A stretch of DNA of 64,000 nucleotides from Aureimonas flava (lineage in GTDB: Bacteria > Pseudomonadota > Alphaproteobacteria > Rhizobiales > Rhizobiaceae). The stretch spans positions 124,001 to 188,000 of the forward strand of contig NZ_QYRN01000005.1 of NCBI RefSeq assembly GCF_003583935.1. Reading direction: 5' to 3'. Of this stretch, positions 23,553 to 35,816 are shown piece by piece. Position 1 is the stretch's first letter. Each line of letters begins with the position of its first letter. The notes below the pieces were generated by a model. That model was not told the DNA's origin and searched no databases. It saw nothing but the letters and a program-made list of their open reading frames with translations. The position numbers were made by a program, and so were the translations under genes.

Positions 23553-24854
23553 TCAGGTGCCGGGACTTGCGTCCGCCATGCGCACGGTGACCTCGCGCTG
23601 GGGGAAGGGGATGGCGACGCCGTTCGCCTTGAAGGTGTCCCACAGCGCCAGATAGACCTCGCCCTTCACGTTGGTCAGGCCCGCCTGCGGATCGCGGATC
23701 CAGAACCGCAGCACGAAGTCGATCGAGGACTCGCCGAAGCCGGTGATCCAGCACACGACCGGCCGTTCCGCCACCACGCGCCCGACCCCGCCCGCCGCCG
23801 CCGTCGCCAAGCGGATCACCGCGTGCGGATCGCTGTCGTAGGCGACGCCGAAGGTGACGTCGACGCGCACCAGGTCGTTGGTGAAGCTCCAGTTGACCAC
23901 CTGGTTGGTGATGAAGTCCTCGTTCGGGATCAGGTACTCGCGCCCATCGCGCGTCACCACCGAGACGAAGCGGGCCCGCAGCTCGCGGATCCAGCCGAAC
24001 GTGTCGCCGAGCGAGATCGTGTCGCCCGGCTTGATGGAGCGGTCCAGCAGGATGATCACGCCCGAGATGAAGTTGGAGACCACCTTCTGGAGGCCGAAGC
24101 CCAGTCCGACGCCGAGCGCGCCGGACAGGACCGTCAGCGCCGTGAGGTCGACGCCCACGGCCCCGAGCGCCACGGCGAAGGCCAGGAGAAGAAGGCCGAT
24201 GCGCAGGAACTTGCCGATCAGGACGCGCAGGGTCGGCGTCAGCTCGTCGCTGCGCTGGACGCGGGCATCAAGATAGTGGCCGAGCACGGAGGCGAACCAG
24301 AGCGTCGCGGCCAGGATGCCGAGGGCCTTCAGCACCAGAAGCGCCGAGACGCGGGACTGGCCGACCCGGATCGCCGCGCCGTCGAGGGCCGCCGCGACCG
24401 GCTCCGACAGATGCAGGATCGACAGGGCCGCCAGCCCCCAGGCGACCACGGTGATCGCGCGCGACAGGACGCGGTTGCGCACGATCCGCGAGGCGACCAC
24501 GATCACCAGGAAGGCGAGCGCGAGGTCGAGCACGATCGACAGGACCTGCGATCGCGGCCCGCCCGCCGCCGTGTCGAACAGGGTGGAGATCCAGAGCAGC
24601 GCGACGAAGAACACGAGCCGCATCCGGCGGCGGATCGCCGAGACGATGCGCAGGAGCCGCGCCGAACCCCGGATGCGGCGGGCGGCGCGCTCGATCGCGT
24701 CGCGGGTCAGACGGTCGAGCCCCCAGGCAATCAGGAAGCACAAGCCGACCAGGGCGAGCTGAAGGAAGGTCGAGGGCTCGCGGAACACGGCGAGGAAGTC
24801 GGCGGCGAAGGCGAGGAGATCGGATCGAAGCCGTTCGGGCGTGTAACCAAACAT
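23553..24854 (-). CDS. Long MscS-family mechanosensitive channel
   Basis: 433 residues with five or more predicted membrane helices; extra helices precede the usual three (about 28-48, 75-95, 102-125, 130-150, 170-195). The pore helix region is LSGALGVGLGFGLQKVVSNFISG, followed by the beta domain (IKPGDTISLGDTFGWI) and IPNEDFITNQVVNWS. This resembles the mid-sized MscS relatives YbdG/YjeP more than minimal MscS. It lies 88 bases upstream of the antiporter on the same strand, so cotranscription is plausible. Confidence 0.9.
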   Translation of the reverse strand: MFGYTPERLRSDLLAFAADFLAVFREPSTFLQLALVGLCFLIAWGLDRLTRDAIERAARRIRGSARLLRIVSAIRRRMRLVFFVALLWISTLFDTAAGGPRSQVLSIVLDLALAFLVIVVASRIVRNRVLSRAITVVAWGLAALSILHLSEPVAAALDGAAIRVGQSRVSALLVLKALGILAATLWFASVLGHYLDARVQRSDELTPTLRVLIGKFLRIGLLLLAFAVALGAVGVDLTALTVLSGALGVGLGFGLQKVVSNFISGVIILLDRSIKPGDTISLGDTFGWIRELRARFVSVVTRDGREYLIPNEDFITNQVVNWSFTNDLVRVDVTFGVAYDSDPHAVIRLATAAAGGVGRVVAERPVVCWITGFGESSIDFVLRFWIRDPQAGLTNVKGEVYLALWDTFKANGVAIPFPQREVTVRMADASPGT

Positions 24855-25116
24855 GCGCGTCGCCTCCTCGTGCGGGGCGCCGTCTGCGATCCGGACCGGC
24901 CCATCGCCGGCGCGGCAAGGTGGCGGCCGCGCCCGCCCGACAAAGGTAGAGCGCCTCGTTCCGAGCCTCCATCCCCGATCGGAGCGCGAGAGGGGCGCCG
25001 CACCACCTGAGCGCGATCCCGCAGCCGGGTCTAATCCAAGCTTAAGGGAATTGCGCTATCGCGTAGATCCGTGCGGGTCCGAAGGGCCGGCGTGACGGAC
25101 CCGGAGGGGAACACAC

Positions 25117-26568
25117 ATGCGCGACGGCCAGCGCGAGGCGCTTCGTCAGAAGGCGTTGGCGGAGACGGGGCTGCTCGACACGCCTCCCGAGCGGCAGTTC
25201 GACGCCCTCGCGCGCACGGCCCAGCGGCTGCTGGGAACACGCATGGCCTCGTTCACCCTGATCGACGCGGACCGGCAGTGGTTCAAGGCACGCTGCGGCC
25301 CCCTGGCGCAGGAGACGGAACGGGCGTCCGCCCTCTGCACGGCCGTGTTCGAGGGCGAGGAGCCGATGGCGGTGGCCGACGCCTCGGCCGATCCGCGCTT
25401 CGCCGCGAGCCCGTTCGTGACCGGAGCCCCGCACATCCGCTACTATGCCGGCGTTCCGGTCCGGGTGCGGCAGGCGGACGGCGCCGCCGTGACGATCGGC
25501 ACGCTCTGCGTCCTGGACGACGAGCCGCGCGCCTCGTCCGGCGCCGACCTGGACGTGCTGGCGGAGCTCGCCTGCATCGCCGAGGCCCTGGTGGAGACGC
25601 GGGCGGTCGCCTCGCGGGCGGCCGAAGCGTCGCGCGACCTGATGGGCGTGGTGGAGCGCCTGGAGCGCGAGCGCCGGCAGTTCAAGCAGGCCGAGCAGAT
25701 GGCCGACATGGGTTCGTGGCGCTACGACCTCGCGCGCAAGGCGACCACGTGGTCGGACGGCGTGTTCGCGATCCACGATCTTCCGCAGTCCGAGGGCGTG
25801 CCGAACGGCAACCTCATGGACTTCTTTCCCGAGCCGCATCGGACGGCCTTCATCGACGCGGTGATGCGCACGCTCGACACGGGCGCGCCGTTCGAGCTCG
25901 ACGGCGACTTCGTGACCGCCAAGGGCAACCGTCGCCGGGTGCGCTGCATGGGCGAGATCGAGCTGTCGAAGGGGGCGCCGGTGGCGCTGATCGGCCTGAT
26001 CCAGGACATCACGGAACGCCACCGCATGGAGCAGGAGCTTCTGCACCGGGCGCGAACCGACGAGCTGACGCAGATGCCGAACCGGGCGGAGTTCCATCGG
26101 GTCCTCGAGCAGCGGCTGCGTAAGGCGCAGGCCGAGGGCGGGGAGCTCGCCGTCCTGATGGTGGATCTCGACGGGTTCAAGGGCCTGAACGACGCGTTGG
26201 GGCATGCGGCGGGCGACGCGGTCCTGCGCCGGGTCGCCGAGAGGCTGCGCCAACCGTGCTACGACGACTGCTTCTCCGCCCGGCTCGGCGGTGACGAATT
26301 CGCCGTCCTCGTACCGGCGACCGACGGGCAGCGGGACGTCGAGGCGGTGACCGCGCGGCTCCTGCGCGACCTGCATCTCGTCACCCACGCGAAGGGGCAC
26401 ATCGCGAACGTGTCGGGGACGGTCGGTGTCGCCTGGTCGGGCGATGCCGACCACGACCGGGAGACGATCCTGCGCCTCGCCGACGAGGCGCTCTACGAGG
26501 CCAAGCGGAGCTGCAAGGGATCGTCCCGGACGCATGGCGGGTCCGAAGGGCGGCGGAAGACGGGCTGA
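25117..26568 (+). CDS. GAF-PAS diguanylate cyclase
   Basis: 483 residues, no membrane segment. A GAF domain (about 25-165, with the typical RARCGP-like region and VRVRQADGAAVTIGTLCVLD), a short coil, a PAS domain (about 195-300, WRYDLARKATTWSDGVF, closing in IQDITERH), then GGDEF (about 308-470) with an exact GGDEF at 391-395. The RxxD inhibitory site is absent (YDDC in that position), so feedback inhibition may be missing. A cytoplasmic sensor making cyclic di-GMP; signals are unknown. Monocistronic, with a converging terminator afterwards. Confidence 0.92.
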   Translation: MRDGQREALRQKALAETGLLDTPPERQFDALARTAQRLLGTRMASFTLIDADRQWFKARCGPLAQETERASALCTAVFEGEEPMAVADASADPRFAASPFVTGAPHIRYYAGVPVRVRQADGAAVTIGTLCVLDDEPRASSGADLDVLAELACIAEALVETRAVASRAAEASRDLMGVVERLERERRQFKQAEQMADMGSWRYDLARKATTWSDGVFAIHDLPQSEGVPNGNLMDFFPEPHRTAFIDAVMRTLDTGAPFELDGDFVTAKGNRRRVRCMGEIELSKGAPVALIGLIQDITERHRMEQELLHRARTDELTQMPNRAEFHRVLEQRLRKAQAEGGELAVLMVDLDGFKGLNDALGHAAGDAVLRRVAERLRQPCYDDCFSARLGGDEFAVLVPATDGQRDVEAVTARLLRDLHLVTHAKGHIANVSGTVGVAWSGDADHDRETILRLADEALYEAKRSCKGSSRTHGGSEGRRKTG

Positions 26569-26574
26569 GGCACG

Positions 26575-26603
26575 AAAAAGCCGCCGGCACGGGGGCCGGC
26601 GGC
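26575..26603 (-). terminator. Terminator of the fasciclin gene
   Basis: Nine-base-pair stem GCCGCCGGC/GCCGGCGGC (26580-26588 with 26595-26603), six-base loop, and AAAAA at 26575-26579, which reads as a U-run on the minus strand. It may also act for the converging GGDEF gene. Confidence 0.8.
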
Positions 26604-26629
26604 TTCCGGTTCGCCCGGCGCGGGGCGCC

Positions 26630-27199
26630 TTAGTTCGGCATCAGCACCGTGTCGATCACGTGCACCACGCCGTTCGACTGCATGACGTCGGCCTGCGTCA
26701 CGGTCGCGCCGTGGCCCATCTCGTCGATCACCACGAGCTTGTCGCCGTTCATCTGCAGGGTCAGCGTGTCGCCCGACACGGTGGTCACGTTGTGCTTGCC
26801 GCCGTCGTCCTGGATCATCTTCATCGCGGCCTCGCTCGTCGCCTTGGCCGGGACCACGTGATAGGTCAGGATCTTGGTCAGCTTGTCCTTGTTTTCCGGC
26901 TTCAGGAGTTCGTCCACCGTGCCCGCCGGCAGCTTCTCGAAGGCGGCGTTGGTCGGGGCGAAGACGGTGAAGGGGCCGGGGCCCGAAAGCGTCTCGGCCA
27001 GCCCGGCCGCCTTCACGGCGGCGACCAGCGTCGTGAGGTTGCTGGCCTGCGAGGCGTTCTCCGGGATCGTCTTCATGGGATCCATCGGCGCGCCGCCCAC
27101 CATCGGCATGTCCTGCGCGATGGCTCCGGACGCGAGGCCGAGCGAACCGATCGCCAGGGCGGTCGCGAGGGCACTCGTGCGGATCAGGGTCTTGAGCAT
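26630..27199 (-). CDS. Secreted fasciclin (FAS1) domain protein
   Basis: 189 residues. A clear signal peptide (residues 1-29, cleavage after AIAQ), a short Met/Pro-rich linker with several methionines, then one FAS1 domain (about 50-189): LTTLVAAVKAAGLAETLSG, PFTVFAPTNAAFEKLP (H1 motif) and the final GVVHVIDTVLMP (H2 motif). Such single-domain proteins are exported to periplasm or surface and are linked to adhesion and symbiosis in rhizobia. It is a stand-alone gene with its own terminator. The Met-rich linker near residues 30-45 might bind metal; that is speculation. Confidence 0.93.
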   Translation of the reverse strand: MLKTLIRTSALATALAIGSLGLASGAIAQDMPMVGGAPMDPMKTIPENASQASNLTTLVAAVKAAGLAETLSGPGPFTVFAPTNAAFEKLPAGTVDELLKPENKDKLTKILTYHVVPAKATSEAAMKMIQDDGGKHNVTTVSGDTLTLQMNGDKLVVIDEMGHGATVTQADVMQSNGVVHVIDTVLMPN

Positions 27200-27340
27200 G
27201 TCGTCTCTCCCTTAGGGGTCGATCGAACCGCCGACATGACGGCTGACACGGGAGCTACGGGCGCCCGGGCCGTTCGGCTTCACATGCTCACGGGATTTGT
27301 TTCGTTAGCCGGCCGCGCATGCGTATCCAAACGATCGGGA

Positions 27341-27375
27341 GCGTCGGGCGTCCGAGCCCCCGGTGCGCCCGACGC
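27341..27375 (-). terminator. Hairpin after the efe operon
   Basis: Perfect 10-base arms GCGTCGGGCG and CGCCCGACGC with a 15-base loop, six bases after the efeM stop on the minus strand. No U-run, so termination is likely weak or factor-assisted. Confidence 0.5.
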
Positions 27376-27380
27376 GTCGA

Positions 27381-28199
27381 TCAGTTCAGGCCGAGCTTGC
27401 CGCGCAGCGTGGACAGGTCCTCGGCCAGGGTGTTGACGTTGGCGGCCAGCACCTTGCGGTCGCCGTCGGTCAGCTTCTCGTAGGGCGCGTAGCCTTCGCC
27501 CTCGCGATACTTCGCCAGCGTCGCGTCCACCGTGTCGAAGCTCTTGTCGACCTTGGCCACGAAGGCAGCGTCGTCCGTCAGCAGCGGGCGGACGAGTTCG
27601 AAGATCGTCTTCGACCCGTCGAAATTGCCTCGGAAGTCCCACAGGTCGGTGCCGCTGTAGCGGTCCTCCTCGCCGGAGATCTTGGTCGCGGCGACCTCCT
27701 CCATCAGCGCGGCCGCCCCGCCCACCACCTTTTCCGGCGGCAGGGCGAGATCGGAGATGCGCGTCTCGAGCTCGGTGACGTCGGCCATGAGCTTGTCGGC
27801 GATCGGGGCGAGCCCGTCCGTCGAGTTCTTCGCGAACAGCCCGTATTCGAGGCGGTGGAAGCCGGTGAAGCCGGGATCCTCCTCGCGCTTCTCGTGGTCG
27901 TCGGCGCGCGAATCGATCGAGCCGTCGAGATCGGAGAAGAGCTCCGCGATCGGCTCCACCGATTCGTAGCTCATGCGCGTGGGCGCGAACAGCGCCTTGG
28001 CCCTGGCCACGTCGCCCGCCTTCACCGCGTCGGTGAAGGCCTTGGTGTCGCGCGTCAGCGTCTCCAGCTTCTCGGAGACGTAGATCTTGTATTCGGCGAC
28101 GGGCTGCACGAGGTCGAGCGGCGAGACCTCGGCAAGCGTCGGCGTCGCGCCGAACACGAGGGCGGCGAGCGCCGCGCCGGTGATCTGGGAAGGCTTCAT
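27381..28199 (-). CDS. efeM: EfeM-type periplasmic imelysin (M75) iron-binding protein
   Basis: 272 residues. Signal peptide (1-23, ending TLAE), then one imelysin/peptidase-M75 domain. The HxxE motif appears as GFHRLEYGLF, the iron-site signature of EfeO/EfeM proteins. It lacks a cupredoxin domain, so it is the EfeM short form. It is the last gene of a four-gene operon, 16 bases after efeB. It is expected to bind iron in the periplasm and pass it to EfeU; having both EfeM and a cupredoxin-bearing EfeO in one operon is notable. Confidence 0.9.
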   Translation of the reverse strand: MKPSQITGAALAALVFGATPTLAEVSPLDLVQPVAEYKIYVSEKLETLTRDTKAFTDAVKAGDVARAKALFAPTRMSYESVEPIAELFSDLDGSIDSRADDHEKREEDPGFTGFHRLEYGLFAKNSTDGLAPIADKLMADVTELETRISDLALPPEKVVGGAAALMEEVAATKISGEEDRYSGTDLWDFRGNFDGSKTIFELVRPLLTDDAAFVAKVDKSFDTVDATLAKYREGEGYAPYEKLTDGDRKVLAANVNTLAEDLSTLRGKLGLN

Positions 28200-28215
28200 G
28201 GGCTGGTCTCCGTCG

Positions 28216-29520
28216 TCAGGCTTTCAGGTCCGATGCGGCCTGGAGAAGCGAGCGGCCGAGGAAATCCTCCTCGTCGCGCACGCCGGGCAGGGTGAAGAAG
28301 TAGCCGCCGCCGACCGGCTTGATGTACTCCTCGAGCGGCTCGCCATCGAGGCGCCGCTGCACGGCGATGAAGCCCTGGTCGAGGTCGGCCTGGTAGGCGA
28401 TGAAGAGCAGCCCCTGGTCGAGCTGCCCGTTCCGGGTCACGCCGTTGGAGTAGTTGAAGGGCCGACGCAGGATGAGGTTGGACTGCGTCCCGGGCCGGCG
28501 AGGGTTGGCGAGGCGGATATGGGCGTCGAGCGGGGTCACCGCGCCCTGCGGGTCGCGCCCGTAGTCGGGGACGTCCGCCTCCGTGCCCGCGTGGCCGAGC
28601 GGCGCGCCACTCGGCTTCTGCCGGCCGACGATCACCTCCTGCTCGGCCAGCGGCGTGCGGTCCCACCGCTCCACGAAGTTGCGGATCACCCGCACCGCCT
28701 GGTAGGTGCCCGCGCGTGCCCAGGCAGGCTCCTCGCCGTCCGCGCCGACCCAGACCACGGTGTCCATCAGCCGGGCGTCGCGCGAATCGGGATTGGCCGA
28801 CCCGTCGCGGAAGCCCAGGAAGTTGCGCGCGCTTTCCTGCTGGCCGTCGCGGCTCGGCGGCAGGATCGGCACCGTGCCCTCCTGCTTCCAGCGGATCACC
28901 AGAAGGTCCGGCAGCACCTTGATGATGTCGCGCAGCGCGTGGATCGTCGTGTCGGGCGTGTTGGCGCAGATCTGGATCGACAGGTCGCCGTGGCAGAGCG
29001 AGGGGTCCAGGGCGTCGTTCGGGAAGCGAGCCATGCGCTGGAGGCAGCGGGGCTTCAACGCCCGCAGCCAGGGCCGCCCCTCGAAGAAGCTGTCGCCGAG
29101 CGACAGGGTGATCGTCAGGTTGTCGGGCGAGATCACCGGGCCGAGGATGCCGGAATCGGCCGGCGGCAGCTTCGGGTCGAGATCGGGCACCGGGCCGCCC
29201 GCCATCAGGAAGCGGAAGCGCTCGGTCAGCGTGCGCAGTAGGCGCTCCACCTCGGCGGGGCTTTCGGCCAGCGTGTCGAAGGCGACCACCATGCCCGCCG
29301 CGGGGCGGGGCGTCACGACCCCGCTCTGCGTGCTTCCGTGGAAGGGCTGTCGCTCGCTCGCCTTGTCGCTGTGCGGCGCCTCGGCCACCTGGCCCTGCGG
29401 TCGTTGCGCGGCGGCGGCCGGGGCCAGGGCGGCGGCGGCCGCCGCTCCTCCCGCGAGACCCATCAGGAGCCGGCGCCGATCGGTCACCATGGACCCGCCG
29501 CGATCGCTTTCGTTCGACAT
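28216..29520 (-). CDS. efeB: EfeB, periplasmic DyP-type heme peroxidase
   Basis: 434 residues. A Tat signal is seen near residue 15 (DRRRLLMGLAGG, then a long Ala stretch), so it is exported folded with heme. The DyP signature GFRDGSANP gives the catalytic Asp, and the C-terminal heme-His region follows. EfeB oxidises Fe(II) or releases iron from heme for EfeU. ATG 29520 shares one base with the efeO stop (TGATG), so coupling is likely. An in-frame GTG at 29523 is less likely. Confidence 0.94.
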   Translation of the reverse strand: MSNESDRGGSMVTDRRRLLMGLAGGAAAAAALAPAAAAQRPQGQVAEAPHSDKASERQPFHGSTQSGVVTPRPAAGMVVAFDTLAESPAEVERLLRTLTERFRFLMAGGPVPDLDPKLPPADSGILGPVISPDNLTITLSLGDSFFEGRPWLRALKPRCLQRMARFPNDALDPSLCHGDLSIQICANTPDTTIHALRDIIKVLPDLLVIRWKQEGTVPILPPSRDGQQESARNFLGFRDGSANPDSRDARLMDTVVWVGADGEEPAWARAGTYQAVRVIRNFVERWDRTPLAEQEVIVGRQKPSGAPLGHAGTEADVPDYGRDPQGAVTPLDAHIRLANPRRPGTQSNLILRRPFNYSNGVTRNGQLDQGLLFIAYQADLDQGFIAVQRRLDGEPLEEYIKPVGGGYFFTLPGVRDEEDFLGRSLLQAASDLKA

Positions 29521-30716
29521 CACGCGCCACCCTGCGACAGGCCGATCGCCTCGCCCATCCGCTCCACGGCTTCGCCGAGCGCACGGGTGTCCTCGGCGAG
29601 CGCCTCGCGGCTTTCGGCCGGCACCGCGTCGAACGCGGGATAGCCGTCCGCGCCGCGAAGCGCGGCGAGCTGGGCCTCTACGGTGGACAGGCGCGTGCCC
29701 ACCGCCTCGAACGCCTCCGGCGCGGCGTCGGAGGCGACGGGCTTCAGGAGCGCCACGATCTTGGCGACGCCCGAAAGGCCGGCATCGAAGTCGTCGAGGT
29801 CGGTGCGGGAATAGGCGTCCACCCCGTTGCCCGCCGTGGTGTCGGCCAGGAGCTGGAGGACCCGCGCCGCGCCGTCGGTCATGTCGGCCGGCGAGAGCTT
29901 CAGCGCGCGCAGCCGCTCGCGCAGCGCGGCGACGTCCGCCACGAGCTTTTCGGAGATCGGGGCGAGCCCCTGCGTCGCGTTCTGCGCGAACAGGCCGTAT
30001 TCCAGGCGGTGGAAGCCGGTGAAGCCGCGGTCCGCCTCGCGCCCGCCGAGATAGGCCGCCACCGGGTCGATGGCGTTGGCGAGGTCGGCGATGCGGCTTG
30101 CCACCGGCGCGAGGCGCAGATACGGCGCGCGCGCCTGCGAATAGAGCCCGCGGGCCTTGGCGAGGTCGCCGGCCCGGATCGCCTCGTCCAGCGCACCGAC
30201 CTCGCGTGCGAGATCGCGCGCCTGAAGCTGGGTGAACACCCGGTACTCCGCGAGCGGGGCGATGAAGGCGACGAGATCGGGGGCCGAGGGCGCGGCGCCG
30301 TCAGCCGCGGGCGTGACCACGAGCCGGCCGCGCGGGTTGGAAAGGAGGCCGCAGGTGATGGCGTATTCGCCCGGCCGCAGCCGCGCGCTCAGCGTCTGCG
30401 ACAGGCCGGGCGCGATGTTCTCGCGCTCCTCCACCACCATCACGCCGTCGAGGATCTCCCATTCCACCGCGCGTTCGGTCCGGTTCTCGATGCGAAAGGT
30501 CGTGCGTCCCGCCGGAACGGTCAGCTCGTTGGGCCGGCAGGTGCCGTTCTCCAGCACCACCGTCAGGGCGTCCGCGCCCGGCGTGCGGCGTGCGGCCACC
30601 TGCGAGGCGTAGGCGAAGGCGCCGACGCCGGCGATCATCAGCAACGCCGATCCGGCGGCGGCCCACCGAAGGGTGCGGTTCGGGCCGCGGACGGGCGGGA
30701 GGGGCGGGGAGGACAT
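29520..30716 (-). CDS. efeO: EfeO, membrane-anchored cupredoxin-imelysin iron-binding protein
   Basis: 398 residues. An N-terminal hydrophobic helix (about 18-38) that looks like an uncleaved anchor or signal, then a cupredoxin domain (about 50-135, TCRPNELTVPAGRTTF to PGEYAITCGLLSN) and an imelysin M75 domain (about 145-390) with the GFHRLEYGLF HxxE motif. The cupredoxin part is thought to bind Cu or oxidise Fe(II), and the imelysin part to bind iron for EfeU. It is 11 bases after efeU and is followed by efeB in overlap. Confidence 0.93.
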   Translation of the reverse strand: MSSPPLPPVRGPNRTLRWAAAGSALLMIAGVGAFAYASQVAARRTPGADALTVVLENGTCRPNELTVPAGRTTFRIENRTERAVEWEILDGVMVVEERENIAPGLSQTLSARLRPGEYAITCGLLSNPRGRLVVTPAADGAAPSAPDLVAFIAPLAEYRVFTQLQARDLAREVGALDEAIRAGDLAKARGLYSQARAPYLRLAPVASRIADLANAIDPVAAYLGGREADRGFTGFHRLEYGLFAQNATQGLAPISEKLVADVAALRERLRALKLSPADMTDGAARVLQLLADTTAGNGVDAYSRTDLDDFDAGLSGVAKIVALLKPVASDAAPEAFEAVGTRLSTVEAQLAALRGADGYPAFDAVPAESREALAEDTRALGEAVERMGEAIGLSQGGA

Positions 30717-30727
30717 CGGTCGGGCCT

Positions 30728-31570
30728 CTAGCGAAGCGCGGGGGCCGGGCGCGGCCGGGCCGGGGCGGGGGCGGCCGGCCGCAGGAACAGCGCCAGCGCG
30801 CCGGCGAGATAGGCGAGATAGGCGATGGCCTCGCCCACAGTCGGGTCGGCCAGATAACCGAACAGACCGGACAGGACGCTGCCGACGAGCCCGTCCTCCG
30901 GCAGGATGCCGCTGAGGTCGAAGATCGGCGCCTGGAGCTGGTTCCAGACGCCCGCCTCGTGGAGATGGCGCAGCGAGCCGGCCAGGAGGCCCGCCGCCAC
31001 GAAGAGGATGAACACCCCGGTCCAGCGGAAGAAGCGCGCGAGGTCGAGCCGCACGCCGCCGACATAGATCGCGTAGCCGAGCAGCGCCGAGACGAAGATC
31101 CCGAGCAGCGCGCCGAGCGGGCCGGCAGCGCCGGGGCTCTGCTGGAAGATGGCCAGGAGAAAGAACACCGATTCCAGGCCTTCGCGCGCCACGGCGAAGA
31201 AGACGAGGCCCACCAGGGCGAGCCCTTGCGCGCGCGTGCCCGACAAGGCTGCGTCGATCGAGCCCTGCAGCTCGGACTTCAGCGAGCGCGCCGCCTTGCG
31301 CATCCAGAGGACCATGGAGGTCAGGATCGCCACCGCCGTGAAGCCGACCAGCGCCTCGAACAGTTCCTGCGTGCGCTGGGGAAACTCGGCGCTCGCCAGC
31401 TGCAGCCCGGCGCCCACGAACAGGGCGAGCGCGGCGGCGAGGAAGATGCCGGTCCACACGGCGGGCATCCAGGCGCCACGGCCGCTGCGGGAAAGGTAGC
31501 CCGCGACGATCCCGACGATGAGCGCGGCCTCCAGGCCCTCGCGAAGCATGATGAGGAACGGGACGAGCAT
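30728..31570 (-). CDS. efeU: EfeU, FTR1-family iron permease
   Basis: 280 residues, seven predicted membrane helices. Both REGLE iron-transport motifs are present: LREGLEAAL near residue 9 and AREGLESVFF near residue 127. FTR1/EfeU imports ferric iron after periplasmic oxidation. It is first in the operon EfeU-EfeO-EfeB-EfeM. The last 20 residues are Pro/Ala/Arg-rich. A palindrome resembling an Irr box lies about 90 bases upstream. Confidence 0.95.
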   Translation of the reverse strand: MLVPFLIMLREGLEAALIVGIVAGYLSRSGRGAWMPAVWTGIFLAAALALFVGAGLQLASAEFPQRTQELFEALVGFTAVAILTSMVLWMRKAARSLKSELQGSIDAALSGTRAQGLALVGLVFFAVAREGLESVFFLLAIFQQSPGAAGPLGALLGIFVSALLGYAIYVGGVRLDLARFFRWTGVFILFVAAGLLAGSLRHLHEAGVWNQLQAPIFDLSGILPEDGLVGSVLSGLFGYLADPTVGEAIAYLAYLAGALALFLRPAAPAPARPRPAPALR

Positions 31571-31659
31571 GACCGGATCCTGGCAAGCTGCGGATGCGCG
31601 GAACCCTGTCCACGCCGCGCCCTCTTAATCCTTCACGAAATTGTCAGCAATCACTATGT

Positions 31660-31676
31660 TTTGGAACGATTCCAGT
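31660..31676. promoter_or_regulatory. Irr-box (ICE)-like palindrome upstream of efeU
   Basis: TTTGGAA-CGA-TTCCAGT. The core GGAA-N3-TTCC is perfectly symmetrical and the outer bases are close to the rhizobial iron-control element TTTAGAA-N3-TTCTAAA recognised by Irr. It lies in the AT-richer interval between efeU and metH, about 90 bases before efeU. Iron-dependent control of the efe operon by Irr is inferred. Confidence 0.6.
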
Positions 31677-31744
31677 GCAATCGAGCGTTGCGCCAGCCGG
31701 ACATCGGGGCCGCGCCCGGGCCGCCTCGCCAGTTCGGCCCAAAT

Positions 31745-31766
31745 CATATAAGGACATCCTTATATG
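31745..31766. promoter_or_regulatory. 22-bp palindrome upstream of metH
   Basis: CATATAAGGA and TCCTTATATG are perfect 10-base inverted arms around a CA centre, 35 bases before metH. It is AT-rich against a GC-rich background. The shape fits an ArsR-family methionine-metabolism repressor site (SahR-like, known to control metH and ahcY in proteobacteria); the regulator itself is not in this window. Confidence 0.65.
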
Positions 31767-31800
31767 CGACTTGGCCATGCAGGTCCCTGAGGTTCATTCC

Positions 31801-35565
<3,765 letters not shown>

Positions 35566-35607
35566 CCCGGGCGGCCGATCCCCATCCGAGAGGCGGGAGC
35601 GATCCCG

Positions 35608-35640
35608 GCCGGCCCTCGCGGTGCGTCCGCGAGGGCCGGC
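35608..35640 (+). terminator. Hairpin after metH
   Basis: Perfect 14-base arms (35608-35621 and 35627-35640) with the loop TGCGT, 43 bases after the metH stop. Very stable but with no U-run. Confidence 0.55.
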
Positions 35641-35734
35641 GTGCGCCGTTGCGCGGGCGAACCGGACGCACCGGCGGCCCGGGTGTCCTCGAGGGGCATA
35701 CCCCATCGGCGCGCCAGCTTCGGAAATGGAAGTA

Positions 35735-35764
35735 TTGCTTACATTAAGCTGAACCTGCCATATC
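35735..35764 (+). promoter_or_regulatory. Candidate porin promoter
   Basis: TTGCTT (35735-35740) and CATATC (35759-35764) with an 18-base spacer, in the AT-rich part upstream of the porin. Weak match, seen by eye. Confidence 0.3.
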
Positions 35765-35816
35765 CGCAGTCAAAATGTGGCCAAAACGGCACAACGCTGT
35801 GGCAGTCAGCTTAATG
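35742..35816. repeat. 11-bp inverted repeat in the porin upstream region
   Basis: CATTAAGCTGA at 35742-35752 and its exact reverse complement TCAGCTTAATG at 35806-35816 are separated by 53 bases. Both copies are AT-rich. They could be paired operator half-sites allowing looping, or the base of a long stem in the leader RNA. One copy sits inside the spacer of the candidate promoter. Confidence 0.6.

Noticed and set aside
31663-31689. GGAAC-N18-CGTT, a possible general-stress (EcfG) promoter
   Set aside because: Spacing is longer than the usual 16-17 and the GGAAC is part of a better Irr-type palindrome.
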